A stretch of DNA of 64,000 bases from Gordonia aichiensis NBRC 108223 (GTDB lineage: Bacteria > Actinomycetota > Actinomycetes > Mycobacteriales > Mycobacteriaceae): assembly GCF_000332975.1 (NCBI RefSeq), contig NZ_BANR01000021.1, positions 43,847 through 107,846 on the forward strand. Direction: 5' to 3'. The position numbers and the translations under genes were made by a program. The notes beneath the pieces are model-generated. The model was given only the letters and a program-made list of their open reading frames with translations. It was not told where the DNA came from and ran no database searches. This document shows positions 36,751 to 46,006 of the stretch, piece after piece; position 1 is the stretch's first letter; every line of letters begins with the position of its first letter.

Positions 36751-36771
36751 GTTGAGTCGGGCAGACTGAAC
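36751..36771. promoter_or_regulatory. HAIR operator (HspR site) before lon
   Basis: GTTGAGT, 7 bp, ACTGAAC: half-sites match the HAIR consensus CTTGAGT-N7-ACTCAAG at 6/7 and 5/7 with exact spacing. It ends 12 bp before the lon ATG. lon is a known HspR target in Streptomyces. Confidence 0.65.
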
Positions 36772-36783
36772 TTTGGAGGTTAC

Positions 36784-39150
36784 ATGTCTGACACGTATTC
36801 AGTGCCCGTCCTCTTCGTTCCTGACCTGGTCGTCCTGCCCGGCATGGTTGTGCCCGTGCCCCTCGACGACGCCGCTCAGGCGACGGTGGACGCGGCCCGG
36901 GCCAGTGAGTCCGGAAAACTGCTGGTCGCCCCGCGCTTGGACGACCGGTACCCCACCTACGGGGTTCTTGCGTCGATCGTGCAGGTCGGCCGCATGCCCG
37001 GCGGCACCCAGGCCGCCGTGGTCAAGGGTGAGAAGCGCGCACACATCGGCACCGGCACCACGGGCCACGGCAATGCGCTGTGGGTGGAGGTCACCGAGGT
37101 CGCCGACGCCGAACCGAGCGCCGAGACCAAGGCGCTGGCCGCCGAGTACAAGAAGCTCGTCCTGGCCATGCTGCAGCGTCGCGAGGCGTGGCAGATCATC
37201 GACGCGGTCAACAAGATGACCGATCCGTCGGATCTCGCCGACACCTCGGGCTACTCGTCGTGGCTCGACGACGTGCAGAAGCGTCAACTGCTCGAGACGC
37301 CCGACGTCGGTGAGCGGCTGCAACTGCTGATCGACTGGACCAGCGAACACATCGCCGAGACCGAGGTCTCCGACAAGATCGCCGACGACGTCCGCAACGG
37401 TATGGAGAAGCAGCAGAAGGAATTCCTGCTCCGCCAACAGCTCGCCGCGATCCGCAAGGAACTCGGTGAGGACGAGCCCGACGGCGCCGACGACTACCGC
37501 GGTCGCGTCGAATCGGCGGACCTGCCCGAGAACGTTCGGGAGGCCGCGCTGCGCGAGGTCGGCAAGCTCGAGCGCGCCAGCGACCAGTCGCCCGAAACCG
37601 GTTGGATCAGAACATGGTTGGATACCGTGCTCGACCTTCCGTGGAACGTGACGACCGAGGATTCCACCGACATCAAGGGTGCTCGCGAGATCCTCGACGC
37701 CGATCACCACGGTCTCGACGACGTGAAGGATCGGATCGTCGAGTACCTCGCCGTGCGAGCCCGCCGTGCCGAGCGCAAGCTGCAGGTCGTCGGCGGACGC
37801 GGCTCGGGTGCTGTCATGGTGCTGGCCGGTCCTCCCGGCGTCGGCAAGACGTCGCTGGGTGAGTCGGTTGCCCGTGCGCTCGGCCGCAAGTTCGTGCGCG
37901 TCGCCCTCGGGGGTGTGCGCGACGAAGCCGAGATCCGCGGTCACCGTCGTACCTACGTGGGCGCGTTGCCGGGTCGGATCGTTCGTGCCATCGGCGAAGC
38001 GGGCTCGATGAATCCCGTTGTGCTGCTGGACGAGATCGACAAGGTCGGCTCCGACTTCCGGGGCGATCCCGCTGCGGCTCTGCTCGAGGTCCTCGACCCC
38101 GCGCAGAACCACACGTTCCGCGATCACTACCTCGACCTCGACCTCGACCTGTCCGACGTGGTGTTCCTCGCGACGGCCAACGTCATCGAGAACATCCCGT
38201 CGGCGCTGCTCGACCGCATGGAACTCGTCACCATCGACGGCTACACCGAGGACGACAAGGTCGCGATTGCCCGCGACTTCCTGCTCCCGCGGCAGGAGGA
38301 GCGTGCGGCCCTGACCAACGACGAGGTGTCGGTGAGTGAGGACGCGCTGCGTGAGATCGCTGCCAACTACACCCGCGAACCGGGGGTGCGCCAGTACGAG
38401 CGTCTGCTCGCCAAGCTGTTCCGCAAGGTCGCGACCAACATCGAAAGCGGCAAGGCCACAACGCCTGTCACAATCGAGGAGTCCGATCTCAAGGATTACC
38501 TTGGACGTGCCAGGTTCACCCCGGAGTCCGAGGAGCGCACCGCCGTGCCTGGCGTTGCCACAGGACTCGCGGTCACCGGAATGGGCGGCGACGTGCTGTT
38601 CATCGAGGCCAACCGCACCGACACCGGTGAGGGCAAGGGCGGTCTGCAACTGACCGGCCAGCTCGGTGACGTGATGAAGGAGTCGGCGCAGATCGCACTG
38701 TCGTATGTCCGTGCGCACGCACGCGAACTCGGCGTCGATCCGAGCAACCTCGAGGGCACCATCCACGTGCACGTGCCTGCTGGGGCGGTCCCGAAGGATG
38801 GCCCGAGTGCCGGCATCACGATGGTGACCGCACTTGTGTCGATGGCCACCGGCCGAAAGGTGCGCGCCGAGGTCGGCATGACCGGCGAGGTCACGCTGAA
38901 CGGTCGCGTGCTCCCGATCGGTGGGCTCAAGCAGAAACTGCTTGCGGCACAACGCAACGGGCTGACACAGGTGTTCATCTCGCCGCGGAACGTCGCCGAC
39001 CTCGACGACGTTCCCGCCGAGATCCTCGACGCCGTCACGGTCACACCGGTCGCCGACGTCGCGGACGTCGTCGCACAGGCCCTCGAGCCTGCCGCCGATG
39101 AAGCGAAAGACTCGGCCGTAGATCGGACAAACGAGACAGTCGCGGCCTGA
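36784..39150 (+). CDS. lon: ATP-dependent protease Lon
   Basis: A 788-residue LonA protease that degrades misfolded and regulatory proteins in the cytoplasm. The order is an N-terminal substrate domain (about 1-200), an AAA+ module with Walker A GPPGVGKTS and Walker B VVLLDEIDKVG, and a protease domain with the Ser in PKDGPSAGITM and the Lys in GGLKQKLLAAQRNG. The ATG at 36784 follows TGGAGG. The upstream HAIR-like site indicates HspR repression, linking it to the dnaK operon 6.6 kb away. It ends in a strong hairpin terminator. Confidence 0.97.
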   Translation: MSDTYSVPVLFVPDLVVLPGMVVPVPLDDAAQATVDAARASESGKLLVAPRLDDRYPTYGVLASIVQVGRMPGGTQAAVVKGEKRAHIGTGTTGHGNALWVEVTEVADAEPSAETKALAAEYKKLVLAMLQRREAWQIIDAVNKMTDPSDLADTSGYSSWLDDVQKRQLLETPDVGERLQLLIDWTSEHIAETEVSDKIADDVRNGMEKQQKEFLLRQQLAAIRKELGEDEPDGADDYRGRVESADLPENVREAALREVGKLERASDQSPETGWIRTWLDTVLDLPWNVTTEDSTDIKGAREILDADHHGLDDVKDRIVEYLAVRARRAERKLQVVGGRGSGAVMVLAGPPGVGKTSLGESVARALGRKFVRVALGGVRDEAEIRGHRRTYVGALPGRIVRAIGEAGSMNPVVLLDEIDKVGSDFRGDPAAALLEVLDPAQNHTFRDHYLDLDLDLSDVVFLATANVIENIPSALLDRMELVTIDGYTEDDKVAIARDFLLPRQEERAALTNDEVSVSEDALREIAANYTREPGVRQYERLLAKLFRKVATNIESGKATTPVTIEESDLKDYLGRARFTPESEERTAVPGVATGLAVTGMGGDVLFIEANRTDTGEGKGGLQLTGQLGDVMKESAQIALSYVRAHARELGVDPSNLEGTIHVHVPAGAVPKDGPSAGITMVTALVSMATGRKVRAEVGMTGEVTLNGRVLPIGGLKQKLLAAQRNGLTQVFISPRNVADLDDVPAEILDAVTVTPVADVADVVAQALEPAADEAKDSAVDRTNETVAA

Positions 39151-39162
39151 CACCGCGATACG

Positions 39163-39194
39163 ACGAACCCCGGGAGGAGTCTCCCGGGGTTCGT
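39163..39194 (+). terminator. Terminator hairpin after lon
   Basis: Perfect 14-bp stem (39163-39176 with 39181-39194), 4-base loop GAGT. No clear U-tract, so partly factor-dependent. It may serve both strands. Confidence 0.8.
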
Positions 39195-39210
39195 TCGCGT
39201 CGCGGACCTG

Positions 39211-39426
39211 TTACGGGATGCTCGAGTCGCGGGTCGCGCGTGCCTTCGCGAGCACCTCCGGTTCCAACGTGTCGGGCGCAACGAGCCGCGTCTTCTCCCA
39301 CTTGTGGTGGATCGGGCACCGCTGCACTCGGGTGCTGCCGAGGCGGATAGCCTTGAACGACACCGACGGCACCCAGATGGTGGAGTAGTAGGCCCCGCCC
39401 GAACATTCGACGATCGATCGCTCCAT
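39211..39426 (-). CDS. Small conserved actinobacterial protein
   Basis: A 71-residue basic protein. The ATG at 39426 follows GGGAGGAG. The N-terminal ERSIVECSGGAYYSTIWVP and the CPIHHKWEK segment look like a small conserved domain, perhaps metal-binding (Cys, two His). No function is established. It is convergent with lon, next to the shared terminator hairpin. Confidence 0.7.
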   Translation of the reverse strand: MERSIVECSGGAYYSTIWVPSVSFKAIRLGSTRVQRCPIHHKWEKTRLVAPDTLEPEVLAKARATRDSSIP

Positions 39427-39550
39427 CGTGCTCCTCCCAACCGCTCGGTCACCGGCAGTCAGCGAGAATACTCCTCGCCACCGGCCGGTGAGCGACACGA
39501 TCCGGTGCGCAGCACGGATGGTGTTGCCCTGCAACCGATCACCGATGCGC

Positions 39551-40219
39551 TCACATGCTCGGCGGCATCAACACCGTGTCGATCATGTACACCGTCGCAT
39601 TGGCGGTCTTGACGCCACCGCAGACGACGCCGGAGTCGTTGACCTTGATGTCATTGCCCGATCCGGTGACGTTCACGTCCTGACCCTCGAGCGTCTTGTG
39701 CATCCCGTCGATCTTGTCGGGTGCCACCTGGCCCGAAACAACATGGTAGGTAAGGATTTTGGTCAGCAGATCCTTATCGGTCTTCAGCTTGTCGAGCGTC
39801 GCGGCATCGAGCTTCGCGAATGCATCGTCGGTGGGTGCGAACACGGTGTACTGACCGTTGTTGAGCGTGTCGACCAGGTTCACTTGCGGGTTCAACTGAC
39901 CCGACACCGCCTGCGTCAGTGTCTTGAGCATCGGATTGTGCGACGCCGCGGTGGCCACCGGGTCCATCGCCATTCCCTCGACGGACCCGCTCCCGGACGG
40001 ATTTGCCTTGGCGTAGTCGGCACATCCCGGTCCGACGAGAGCCGCGGGTGCAGCAGAACCGCTGGTCATCGGCATCTCCGACGACGACATCGGCGCCATC
40101 GACGACGCTGACGTATCGGACGACGAACTGCTGTCGTCGGAACAACCCGCGATGACACCGACGGTCAGTACTGCACCTGCCGCAGCAAGCGTCAGTCGTT
40201 GAAATCTGTTGGCTACCAT
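39551..40219 (-). CDS. Fasciclin-domain lipoprotein (MPT83-like)
   Basis: About 222 residues with a lipobox (LTVGVIAGC), a Ser/Met-rich linker and a single fasciclin FAS1 domain. [15 protein letters not shown] and [16 protein letters not shown] are the H1 and H2 conserved stretches. It resembles MPT70/MPT83 of mycobacteria, surface lipoproteins of unclear function controlled there by SigK. The start is ATG 40219 or 40234, with weak ribosome-binding sites. Divergent from the molybdopterin oxidoreductase gene. Confidence 0.88.
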   Translation of the reverse strand: MVANRFQRLTLAAAGAVLTVGVIAGCSDDSSSSSDTSASSMAPMSSSEMPMTSGSAAPAALVGPGCADYAKANPSGSGSVEGMAMDPVATAASHNPMLKTLTQAVSGQLNPQVNLVDTLNNGQYTVFAPTDDAFAKLDAATLDKLKTDKDLLTKILTYHVVSGQVAPDKIDGMHKTLEGQDVNVTGSGNDIKVNDSGVVCGGVKTANATVYMIDTVLMPPSM

Positions 40220-40364
40220 GATCGATCCCATCATTGAGGAACAAACTCACCGGACTGTGAGTCTCAGGAGGTCATTCGCAGGTGGTTTCACCCCGGATGG
40301 GTGGGCTGCCAAGAAAGATTGCGACCCATCTGCACGCCTCGCTCGTACGAAGCCCCTGCAGAAG

Positions 40365-40412
40365 TTGACGCGCTACGACGTTGATGCGCTATGACGTGGA
40401 CGCGCTATGAGG
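40365..40412 (+). repeat. Three tandem 16-bp repeats
   Basis: Units TTGACGCGCTACGACG, TTGATGCGCTATGACG and TGGACGCGCTATGAGG follow one another directly and end 25 bp before the molybdopterin oxidoreductase ATG. The first two have TTGAYG, resembling a -35 element. Probable regulator-binding or expanded promoter repeat. Confidence 0.8.
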
Positions 40413-40437
40413 ACGACTTCGGACGAGGAGCGTCGAT

Positions 40438-42000
40438 ATGGGTTATCGATCCGAAACCTGGCTCCGTGCTGCGGTTTCCGGTCCACTTGCTGTGATCGGC
40501 GGGTTGTCGGTCGGTGAGTTGACCGCTATTCCGTTGTCGCGCTTGGCGTCACCGTTTCAGTCGGTGGCTGCTTTCCTGGTGGATCATTCTCCTGCCCCGG
40601 CCCGCGAGTGGGCGATCGACACGTTCGGCACGAACGACAAGCTGGCGTTGATGATCGGCGTGGGCCTGGCCGTAGCCGTCCTGGCGGTGCTGGCAGGCAT
40701 TCTGCAGGTGGTGCGCCCTCCTGCTGGTGCAGTGATCGTCGTTCTTGTCGCGCTGTTCGGCGTCGTCGCGGCGGCGACCCGGCCCACCGCGACCGCGGCC
40801 TACGTGATTCCGTCGATCGTTGCAGGTGTGGTCGCGGTTGCATTACTCGTCCTCCTCTGCCGCGGAGCGCGAGGTTCGCGTCGTGGCCCCGAACAATCGG
40901 AGGCCGTCACTGAGAAACCCGCTGTCCCGGAGGGGTCTGGCTGGTCACGTCGAACCTTCCTGGTCACCGCAGCCGTGGTGGCGGGGGCGTCGGCGGTGTC
41001 GCTGGTGGTCGCCCGGCGTCTGGCCGAAGCCGGTGGGGTCATCGCGGAGAGGGCCCGATTGGTGCTACCCAGACCTGCATCGACGGCGAGGGCGGTGCCG
41101 TCGGGCGTCGAGGTGAAGGGCGCAACGCCGTTCCTCACCGACAATGCGGACTTCTACCGCATCGACACCGCCCTGCAGGTGCCTCAGCTGTCCACCTCCG
41201 ACTGGAGGCTGCGAATTCACGGGATGGTCGACCGCGAGGTCACGATTGACTGGAGCGATCTCATGGCGATGTCCGCACAAGAGCGGATCATCACGCTGAC
41301 CTGCGTCTCCAATGAGGTGGGCGGCGATCTGGCAAGCAACGCCCGGTGGATCGGCTACCCGATGCGCGAGATCCTCGCACGGGCCAAACCGCATCCGGAC
41401 GCCGACATGTTGCTCTCCACGAGCGTCGACGGATGGACGTCGGGAACACCTCTCGACGCGATCACCGACGGGCGCGATGCCATGCTCGCCGTCGGAATGA
41501 ATGGAACGCCCCTGCCGCTCGAACACGGCTATCCCGTGCGGCAGGTGATACCAGGGCTGTACGGCTTCGTCTCTGCGTGCAAGTGGGTCGTCGATTGGGA
41601 AATAACGAGATTCGACCGCGCGCAATCGTATTGGGCCAAACGCGGCTGGGGTGTCAAGGCGCCCATCAAAACAGCTTCACGTATCGACAGGCCGGCGCCA
41701 CTGTCGACCAACCCGGTCGGGCCGGTTGTCGTGGCGGGTACGGCATGGGCGCAGCACAGGGGCGTACGCAGAGTGGAGGTGAGGGTCGACGACGGCGAGT
41801 GGAACACCGCCACCCTCGCGACCGAGTACTCCACTGACACGTGGCGCCAGTGGAGCTGGACCTGGCAGGCGACGCCCGGCCAGCACACGCTGTACTGCCG
41901 GGCGACCGACGCCGAGGGGCGGACGCAGACCGAGCAGCGAGTGGCTCCGATTCCCGACGGTGCCACTGGTTGGCACAGCCGCGTGGTCCAGGTGGCCTAG
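40438..42000 (+). CDS. Membrane-anchored molybdopterin-dependent oxidoreductase (sulfite oxidase family)
   Basis: A 520-residue protein with an N-terminal membrane region of about five helices (to about 190) and an extracytoplasmic oxidoreductase domain of the sulfite oxidase/YedY-like family, ending in a dimerisation Ig-like domain. The molybdenum-ligand Cys is in RIITLTCVSNEVGGDLA (Cys289). Further motifs are HGYPVRQVIPGLYGF and KWVVDWEI. A twin-Arg-like segment (SRRTFLVTAA at about 170) precedes the last helix and suggests Tat-assisted export. Substrate unknown. The start follows GAGGAG. Three 16-bp repeats lie upstream. Confidence 0.88.
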   Translation: MGYRSETWLRAAVSGPLAVIGGLSVGELTAIPLSRLASPFQSVAAFLVDHSPAPAREWAIDTFGTNDKLALMIGVGLAVAVLAVLAGILQVVRPPAGAVIVVLVALFGVVAAATRPTATAAYVIPSIVAGVVAVALLVLLCRGARGSRRGPEQSEAVTEKPAVPEGSGWSRRTFLVTAAVVAGASAVSLVVARRLAEAGGVIAERARLVLPRPASTARAVPSGVEVKGATPFLTDNADFYRIDTALQVPQLSTSDWRLRIHGMVDREVTIDWSDLMAMSAQERIITLTCVSNEVGGDLASNARWIGYPMREILARAKPHPDADMLLSTSVDGWTSGTPLDAITDGRDAMLAVGMNGTPLPLEHGYPVRQVIPGLYGFVSACKWVVDWEITRFDRAQSYWAKRGWGVKAPIKTASRIDRPAPLSTNPVGPVVVAGTAWAQHRGVRRVEVRVDDGEWNTATLATEYSTDTWRQWSWTWQATPGQHTLYCRATDAEGRTQTEQRVAPIPDGATGWHSRVVQVA

Positions 42001-42039
42001 CGTCATGCGCCTGGCTGCACCCGGACCGAACGGCTCGAC

Positions 42040-42567
42040 TCAGGCCGTCTTCGACGCCAGGGCCTTCTTGCGACGAGTGAGCACACCCGCCGCACCTGCC
42101 GCAGACGCGATGAGTGCGGCGACGCCCACGCCGTCGCGAGAGAGCGGGTGCTTGATGACGGCGTCGACGGAGTACCGACCCGGCCCGGTCAGCGCCAGCG
42201 CGGCAGATGCGAGACCGAGGACCGCGGGAAACTCGAATCCGCCTTCCTGGGCGAAGAATCCGCTGGGGCGATGGACGTCGCTTGCTGCGAGCATGGCCGC
42301 GGCGCCGGCAGCGGCGGCGACGCGCGTTCCCGCACCGAGTGCGACGAGTCCGCCTGCGGCCTCACTGACGCCCGCGGCGACGGCCGAGGTCTTGGCCGGC
42401 TCGAAGCCCATGTGCTCCATGCCTGCTGCCGTGCCCTCAATGCCCGGGCCGCCGAACCAGCCGAGCAGCTTCTGTGCACCGTGCGCGAACAGGGTGGTGC
42501 CCACCGCGACGCGCAGGGTCAACAGACCGGCGTCGAGGGCAACAGAGCGTGAATCGGAATGTGACAT
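42040..42567 (-). CDS. DoxX-family membrane protein
   Basis: A 175-residue protein with four hydrophobic helices. RVAVGTTLFAHGAQKLLGWF is the first-helix signature of DoxX proteins, and GGLVALGAGTRVAAAAGAAAML follows. The C-terminus is Lys/Arg-rich. DoxX proteins are quinone- or thiol-redox-linked in some actinobacteria (with SodA and thiosulfate transferases). A near-perfect 26-bp palindrome lies 25 bp upstream, suggesting control by a dedicated regulator. The regulator gene is not adjacent. Confidence 0.88.
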   Translation of the reverse strand: MSHSDSRSVALDAGLLTLRVAVGTTLFAHGAQKLLGWFGGPGIEGTAAGMEHMGFEPAKTSAVAAGVSEAAGGLVALGAGTRVAAAAGAAAMLAASDVHRPSGFFAQEGGFEFPAVLGLASAALALTGPGRYSVDAVIKHPLSRDGVGVAALIASAAGAAGVLTRRKKALASKTA

Positions 42568-42591
42568 GGGAGGGCCTTTCGTTCGTAGATC

Positions 42592-42617
42592 GCTAAGGGG
42601 ACTGTAGTCCGCTTAGC
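42592..42617. promoter_or_regulatory. 26-bp palindrome upstream of DoxX gene
   Basis: GCTAAG-g-GGACT-gt-AGTCC-g-CTTAGC. All paired bases match except one G/G position in each half, giving a classical two-half operator. It is 25-50 bp before the doxX-like ATG. Confidence 0.75.
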
Positions 42618-42761
42618 GCCACGTCGTCTAAGCCGCGGCGGGAGATAATGCGCACACTCGTGCCGATCGCGCGACGCGTATTCGGTCGTATGGCGGAATA
42701 GGCTGGCACCGAGGTGTGCCGGTGCCGCCTCGTGTCCGTCGACCGACGAGAAGGAGCCGTG

Positions 42762-43115
42762 ATGACCGAGTTGCCCGAGATCACCGATGCCGAGATGCAG
42801 ACCATCATCGAGTATGCGCAGCCCTACACCGTGGCGATCCTCAAGGCCGGCCCCGAGCACGGCAAGCCGGAGTCTGCGGACCTGGTGAAAGAACACGGTC
42901 GACGCACGTTCGCGTTGCGCAAGGCCGGCGAGATCGCCGTGGTGCTCCCGGTGCGCGACGACTCCGACATCTGTGGGATCGCCGTCTTCGACCGCGACGT
43001 CGACACTGTCACCGCGATCATGAACGACGACCCTGCCGTGCAGGCCGGGGTGTTCACCTTCGACGTCCACCCCGCCGAAGGTCTCCCCGGCGACGCGCTT
43101 CCGCCTGCGCCGTAA
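42762..43115 (+). CDS. YciI-like small protein
   Basis: A 117-residue protein whose layout resembles the YCII/dabb fold: YTVAILKAGPEHGKPES near the N-terminus and GVFTFDVHPAEGLPGD near the C-terminus, with an RTFALRKAGEIAVVLPV central strand. The ATG at 42762 follows AAGGAG; a longer upstream frame is not supported. Function unknown. It is the last gene before the dnaK promoter region. Confidence 0.7.
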   Translation: MTELPEITDAEMQTIIEYAQPYTVAILKAGPEHGKPESADLVKEHGRRTFALRKAGEIAVVLPVRDDSDICGIAVFDRDVDTVTAIMNDDPAVQAGVFTFDVHPAEGLPGDALPPAP

Positions 43116-43220
43116 GAGCACCGGGAGACCGAGGCGCCCAGACTTGCGCGAACTTCGCTCAACTTTTTTCTCCGAATCGGGAACAACCCTCCATCGGGTG
43201 TAGTTGCACCTATCGAGAAA

Positions 43221-43241
43221 CCTGAGCCTGGCAGACTCAAG
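43221..43241. promoter_or_regulatory. HAIR operator 1 of the dnaK operon
   Basis: CCTGAGC, 7 bp, ACTCAAG: matches the HAIR consensus at 5/7 and 7/7. It is 4 bp from the next site. Confidence 0.72.
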
Positions 43242-43245
43242 TAGA

Positions 43246-43266
43246 CTTGACGCGGTAAGACTCAAC
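43246..43266. promoter_or_regulatory. HAIR operator 2 of the dnaK operon
   Basis: CTTGACG, 7 bp, ACTCAAC: matches at 5/7 and 6/7. It overlaps the -35 of the dnaK promoter. Confidence 0.72.
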
Positions 43267-43275
43267 CAGTAGGAC
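43247..43275 (+). promoter_or_regulatory. dnaK promoter
   Basis: TTGACG (43247-43252), a 17-bp spacer and TAGGAC (43270-43275): a housekeeping sigma promoter overlapped by HAIR operator 2, explaining HspR repression. The start codon is 133 bp downstream of the -10. Confidence 0.65.
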
Positions 43276-43407
43276 ATGAGTCGGACGCACTGAAGTCTCA
43301 CACGTTCCAGGCGCAGGTTTGCAACGACCACCCCCCAGGTCGTGCCGCGAGCTCGACCCGGGGACAAGAACTTGGGTGCACACCCACAAACTAGGAGGAA
43401 ATAACAG

Positions 43408-45261
43408 ATGTCTCGTGCTGTTGGAATCGACCTCGGCACCACCAACTCCGTGGTGTCCGTGCTCGAGGGCGGCGAACCGACTGTCATCGCCAACGCCGAA
43501 GGCTCACGGACCACTCCGTCGGTCGTGGCGTTCGCGCGCAACGGTGAGGTACTCGTCGGGCAGCCTGCCAAGAACCAGGCAGTCACCAACGTCGACCGCA
43601 CCATCCGCTCGGTCAAGCGCCACATGGGCGACACCGACTGGAACGTCGAGATCGACGACAAGAAGTACACCCCGCAGGAGATCAGCGCCCGCACGCTCAT
43701 GAAGCTGAAGCGCGACGCCGAGTCCTACCTGGGTGAAGACGTCTCCGACGCGGTCATCACCGTGCCCGCATACTTCAACGACTCGCAGCGTCAGGCCACC
43801 AAGGAGGCCGGACAGATCGCGGGCCTCAACGTCCTGCGCATCGTCAACGAGCCGACCGCAGCCGCGCTGGCATACGGCCTGGACAAGGGTGAGAAGGAAC
43901 AGACCATCCTGGTCTTCGACCTCGGTGGCGGTACCTTCGACGTCTCGCTACTCGAGATCGGCGACGGCGTCGTCGAGGTCCGTGCGACCTCGGGTGACAA
44001 CAACCTCGGTGGTGACGACTGGGATCAGCGCATCGTCGATTGGCTCGTCGAGAAGTTCAAGACCAGCTCCGGCATCGACCTGACCAAGGACAAGATGGCC
44101 ATGCAGCGTCTGCGTGAGGCTGCCGAGAAGGCCAAGATCGAACTGTCTGCCTCGCAGAGCACCTCGATCAACCTGCCCTACATCACCGTCGACGCCGACA
44201 AGAACCCGCTCTTCCTCGACGAGCAGTTGAGCCGCAGCGAGTTCCAGAAGATCACCTCCGACCTGCTCGAGCGCACCCGCGCTCCGTTCCAGGCGGTCAT
44301 TAAGGACGCAGGCATCTCCGTCGGCGACATCGATCACGTTGTGCTCGTTGGTGGTTCGACCCGTATGCCCGCCGTCACCGATCTGGTGAAGGAACTCACC
44401 GGTGGCCAGGAGCCCAACAAGGGCGTCAACCCCGACGAGGTCGTCGCGGTGGGTGCTGCGCTGCAGGCTGGCGTGCTCCGCGGTGAGGTGAAAGACGTTC
44501 TGCTGCTTGACGTCACTCCACTGTCGCTCGGTATCGAGACCAAGGGCGGCGTGATGCACAAGCTGATCGAGCGCAACACCACGATCCCGACCAAGCGGTC
44601 GGAGACCTACACCACGGCCGAGGACAACCAGCCCTCCGTGCAGATCCAGGTCTACCAGGGTGAGCGCGAGATCGCTTCGCACAACAAGCTGCTCGGCTCC
44701 TTCGAGCTCGGTGGCATCGCTCCTGCGCCGCAAGGTGTCCCGCAGATCGAGGTGACGTTCGACATCGACGCCAACGGCATCGTTCACGTCACCGCGAAGG
44801 ACAAGGGCACCGGCAAGGAGAACTCCATCCGCATCCAGGAGGGCTCGGGCCTGAGCAAGGACGAGATCGACCGGATGATCAAGGACGCCGAGGCCCACGC
44901 AGAAGAGGACCGCAAGCGTCGCGAGGAGGCCGAGACCCGCAACCAGGCCGAGTCGCTTGTCAACCACACCGAGAAGTTCCTCAAGGACAACGAGGACAAG
45001 GTTCCCGGCGAGGTCAAGGACAAGGTCAACGCTGCGATCTCCGAGGCCAACGAGGCGCTGAAGGGCACCGACATCTCGGCGGTCAAGAGCGCGATCGAGA
45101 AGCTCTCGGCGGAATCCCAGGAGATGGGTCAGGCGATCTACGCGGCATCGGCCGCAGAGTCGCAGGACGGCGCATCGGCCGACGGTGCCACCGCTGACTC
45201 CGACAACGACGTCGTCGACGCCGAGGTCGTGGACGAGCCGAACTCCGGGGACACCAAGTGA
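43408..45261 (+). CDS. dnaK: Chaperone DnaK (Hsp70)
   Basis: A 617-residue Hsp70. The ATPase domain starts [14 protein letters not shown] and includes [33 protein letters not shown] and [12 protein letters not shown]. The peptide-binding domain follows the [16 protein letters not shown] linker region, and the C-terminal lid ends in an acidic tail with Asp/Glu-rich residues. AGGAGG precedes the ATG. It is first in dnaK-grpE-dnaJ-hspR and is controlled by two HAIR sites. It refolds stress-damaged proteins with GrpE and DnaJ. Confidence 0.98.
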   Translation: MSRAVGIDLGTTNSVVSVLEGGEPTVIANAEGSRTTPSVVAFARNGEVLVGQPAKNQAVTNVDRTIRSVKRHMGDTDWNVEIDDKKYTPQEISARTLMKLKRDAESYLGEDVSDAVITVPAYFNDSQRQATKEAGQIAGLNVLRIVNEPTAAALAYGLDKGEKEQTILVFDLGGGTFDVSLLEIGDGVVEVRATSGDNNLGGDDWDQRIVDWLVEKFKTSSGIDLTKDKMAMQRLREAAEKAKIELSASQSTSINLPYITVDADKNPLFLDEQLSRSEFQKITSDLLERTRAPFQAVIKDAGISVGDIDHVVLVGGSTRMPAVTDLVKELTGGQEPNKGVNPDEVVAVGAALQAGVLRGEVKDVLLLDVTPLSLGIETKGGVMHKLIERNTTIPTKRSETYTTAEDNQPSVQIQVYQGEREIASHNKLLGSFELGGIAPAPQGVPQIEVTFDIDANGIVHVTAKDKGTGKENSIRIQEGSGLSKDEIDRMIKDAEAHAEEDRKRREEAETRNQAESLVNHTEKFLKDNEDKVPGEVKDKVNAAISEANEALKGTDISAVKSAIEKLSAESQEMGQAIYAASAAESQDGASADGATADSDNDVVDAEVVDEPNSGDTK

Positions 45262-45866
45262 CCTCACAGGAGCCCGAGCTCGACCCGGTCGACGTCGAAG
45301 TCGACGAGCCGATCACGGTCACCGACCGGCGGCGCATCGATCCCGAAACGGGTGAGGTGCGCCCCGGCGGTGCCGAGGAGGCACAGAGTTCGGAAGAGGC
45401 GGATACGGGTTCGGCCGAGGTTGCCGAACTCACCGCTGCCCTGCAGCGCGAGCGCGCTCAGTTCGCCAACTACAAGCGGCGGACCGAAGAAGAGAAGCAG
45501 GGACGCGTCGCCTACGGCAAGCAGATCCTGATCGACAAGCTGTTGCCGGTCCTCGACGACCTCGACCGTGCCCGCGAGCACGGCGATCTCGAGGGCGGAC
45601 CGCTCAAGGGCGTGGCCGACAAGCTGATCGCCACGCTCGACGCCGAGGGATTGACGAAGTTCGGTACGCCGGGCGATCTGTTCGATCCCGAACTGCACGA
45701 GGCCGTCCAGAACGACGGCAGCGGAGCAGAACCCGTCATCGGTGCGGTGTACCGCAGCGGATACCGTCTCGGCGACAAAGTGATTCGCACAGCGATGGTC
45801 ACGGTCACCGACCCGGATCCGGCGCAGCAGTCGGAGCCGCAGAACCAGCAGAGTGGTGCACAATAA
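45258..45866 (+). CDS. grpE: Nucleotide exchange factor GrpE
   Basis: A 202-residue protein with an acidic flexible N-terminus (about 1-55), a coiled-coil helix ([19 protein letters not shown]) and a C-terminal beta-domain containing [14 protein letters not shown]. It swaps ADP for ATP on DnaK. Its GTG start overlaps the dnaK stop by 4 bp, so translation is coupled. A large hairpin separates it from dnaJ. Confidence 0.97.
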   Translation: MTSQEPELDPVDVEVDEPITVTDRRRIDPETGEVRPGGAEEAQSSEEADTGSAEVAELTAALQRERAQFANYKRRTEEEKQGRVAYGKQILIDKLLPVLDDLDRAREHGDLEGGPLKGVADKLIATLDAEGLTKFGTPGDLFDPELHEAVQNDGSGAEPVIGAVYRSGYRLGDKVIRTAMVTVTDPDPAQQSEPQNQQSGAQ

Positions 45867-45881
45867 ACACCTGCACATGCA

Positions 45882-45921
45882 CCGACGGCGCGTCGCGCGA
45901 CATGACGCGACGCGCCGTCGG
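45882..45921. terminator. Hairpin between grpE and dnaJ
   Basis: Perfect 16-bp stem (45882-45897 with 45906-45921), 8-base loop, inside the chaperone operon. Without a U-tract it may be a partial terminator or an RNA-processing/stability element. Confidence 0.7.
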
Positions 45922-46006
45922 CGCTGCACGGCCCACCAACACAACACAGCTTTTCCACAACTCAAGACCAGACAACTTCACACAACCACGAAGGAGGTGA
46001 CGTCTG

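Larger units (their letters stand above)
36207..36783. other. Intergenic region upstream of lon with hairpin and HAIR site
   Basis: About 575 bp without a convincing gene. It holds palindromic repeat copy 2 and a HAIR-like operator. Short open frames across the hairpin read similarly on both strands because of its symmetry and are not credible proteins. Confidence 0.65.

Noticed and set aside
36799..39153. 784-codon open frame antisense to lon
   Set aside because: It arises from the codon structure of a highly expressed GC-rich gene; it has no family motifs, and Lon is certain on the other strand.
43948..45267. Long open frame antisense to dnaK
   Set aside because: Low-complexity Leu/Val/Asp pattern, a mirror of DnaK codons, with no recognisable domain.
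45960..45966. HAIR half-site ACTCAAG before dnaJ
   Set aside because: The partner half-site is absent at the right distance.
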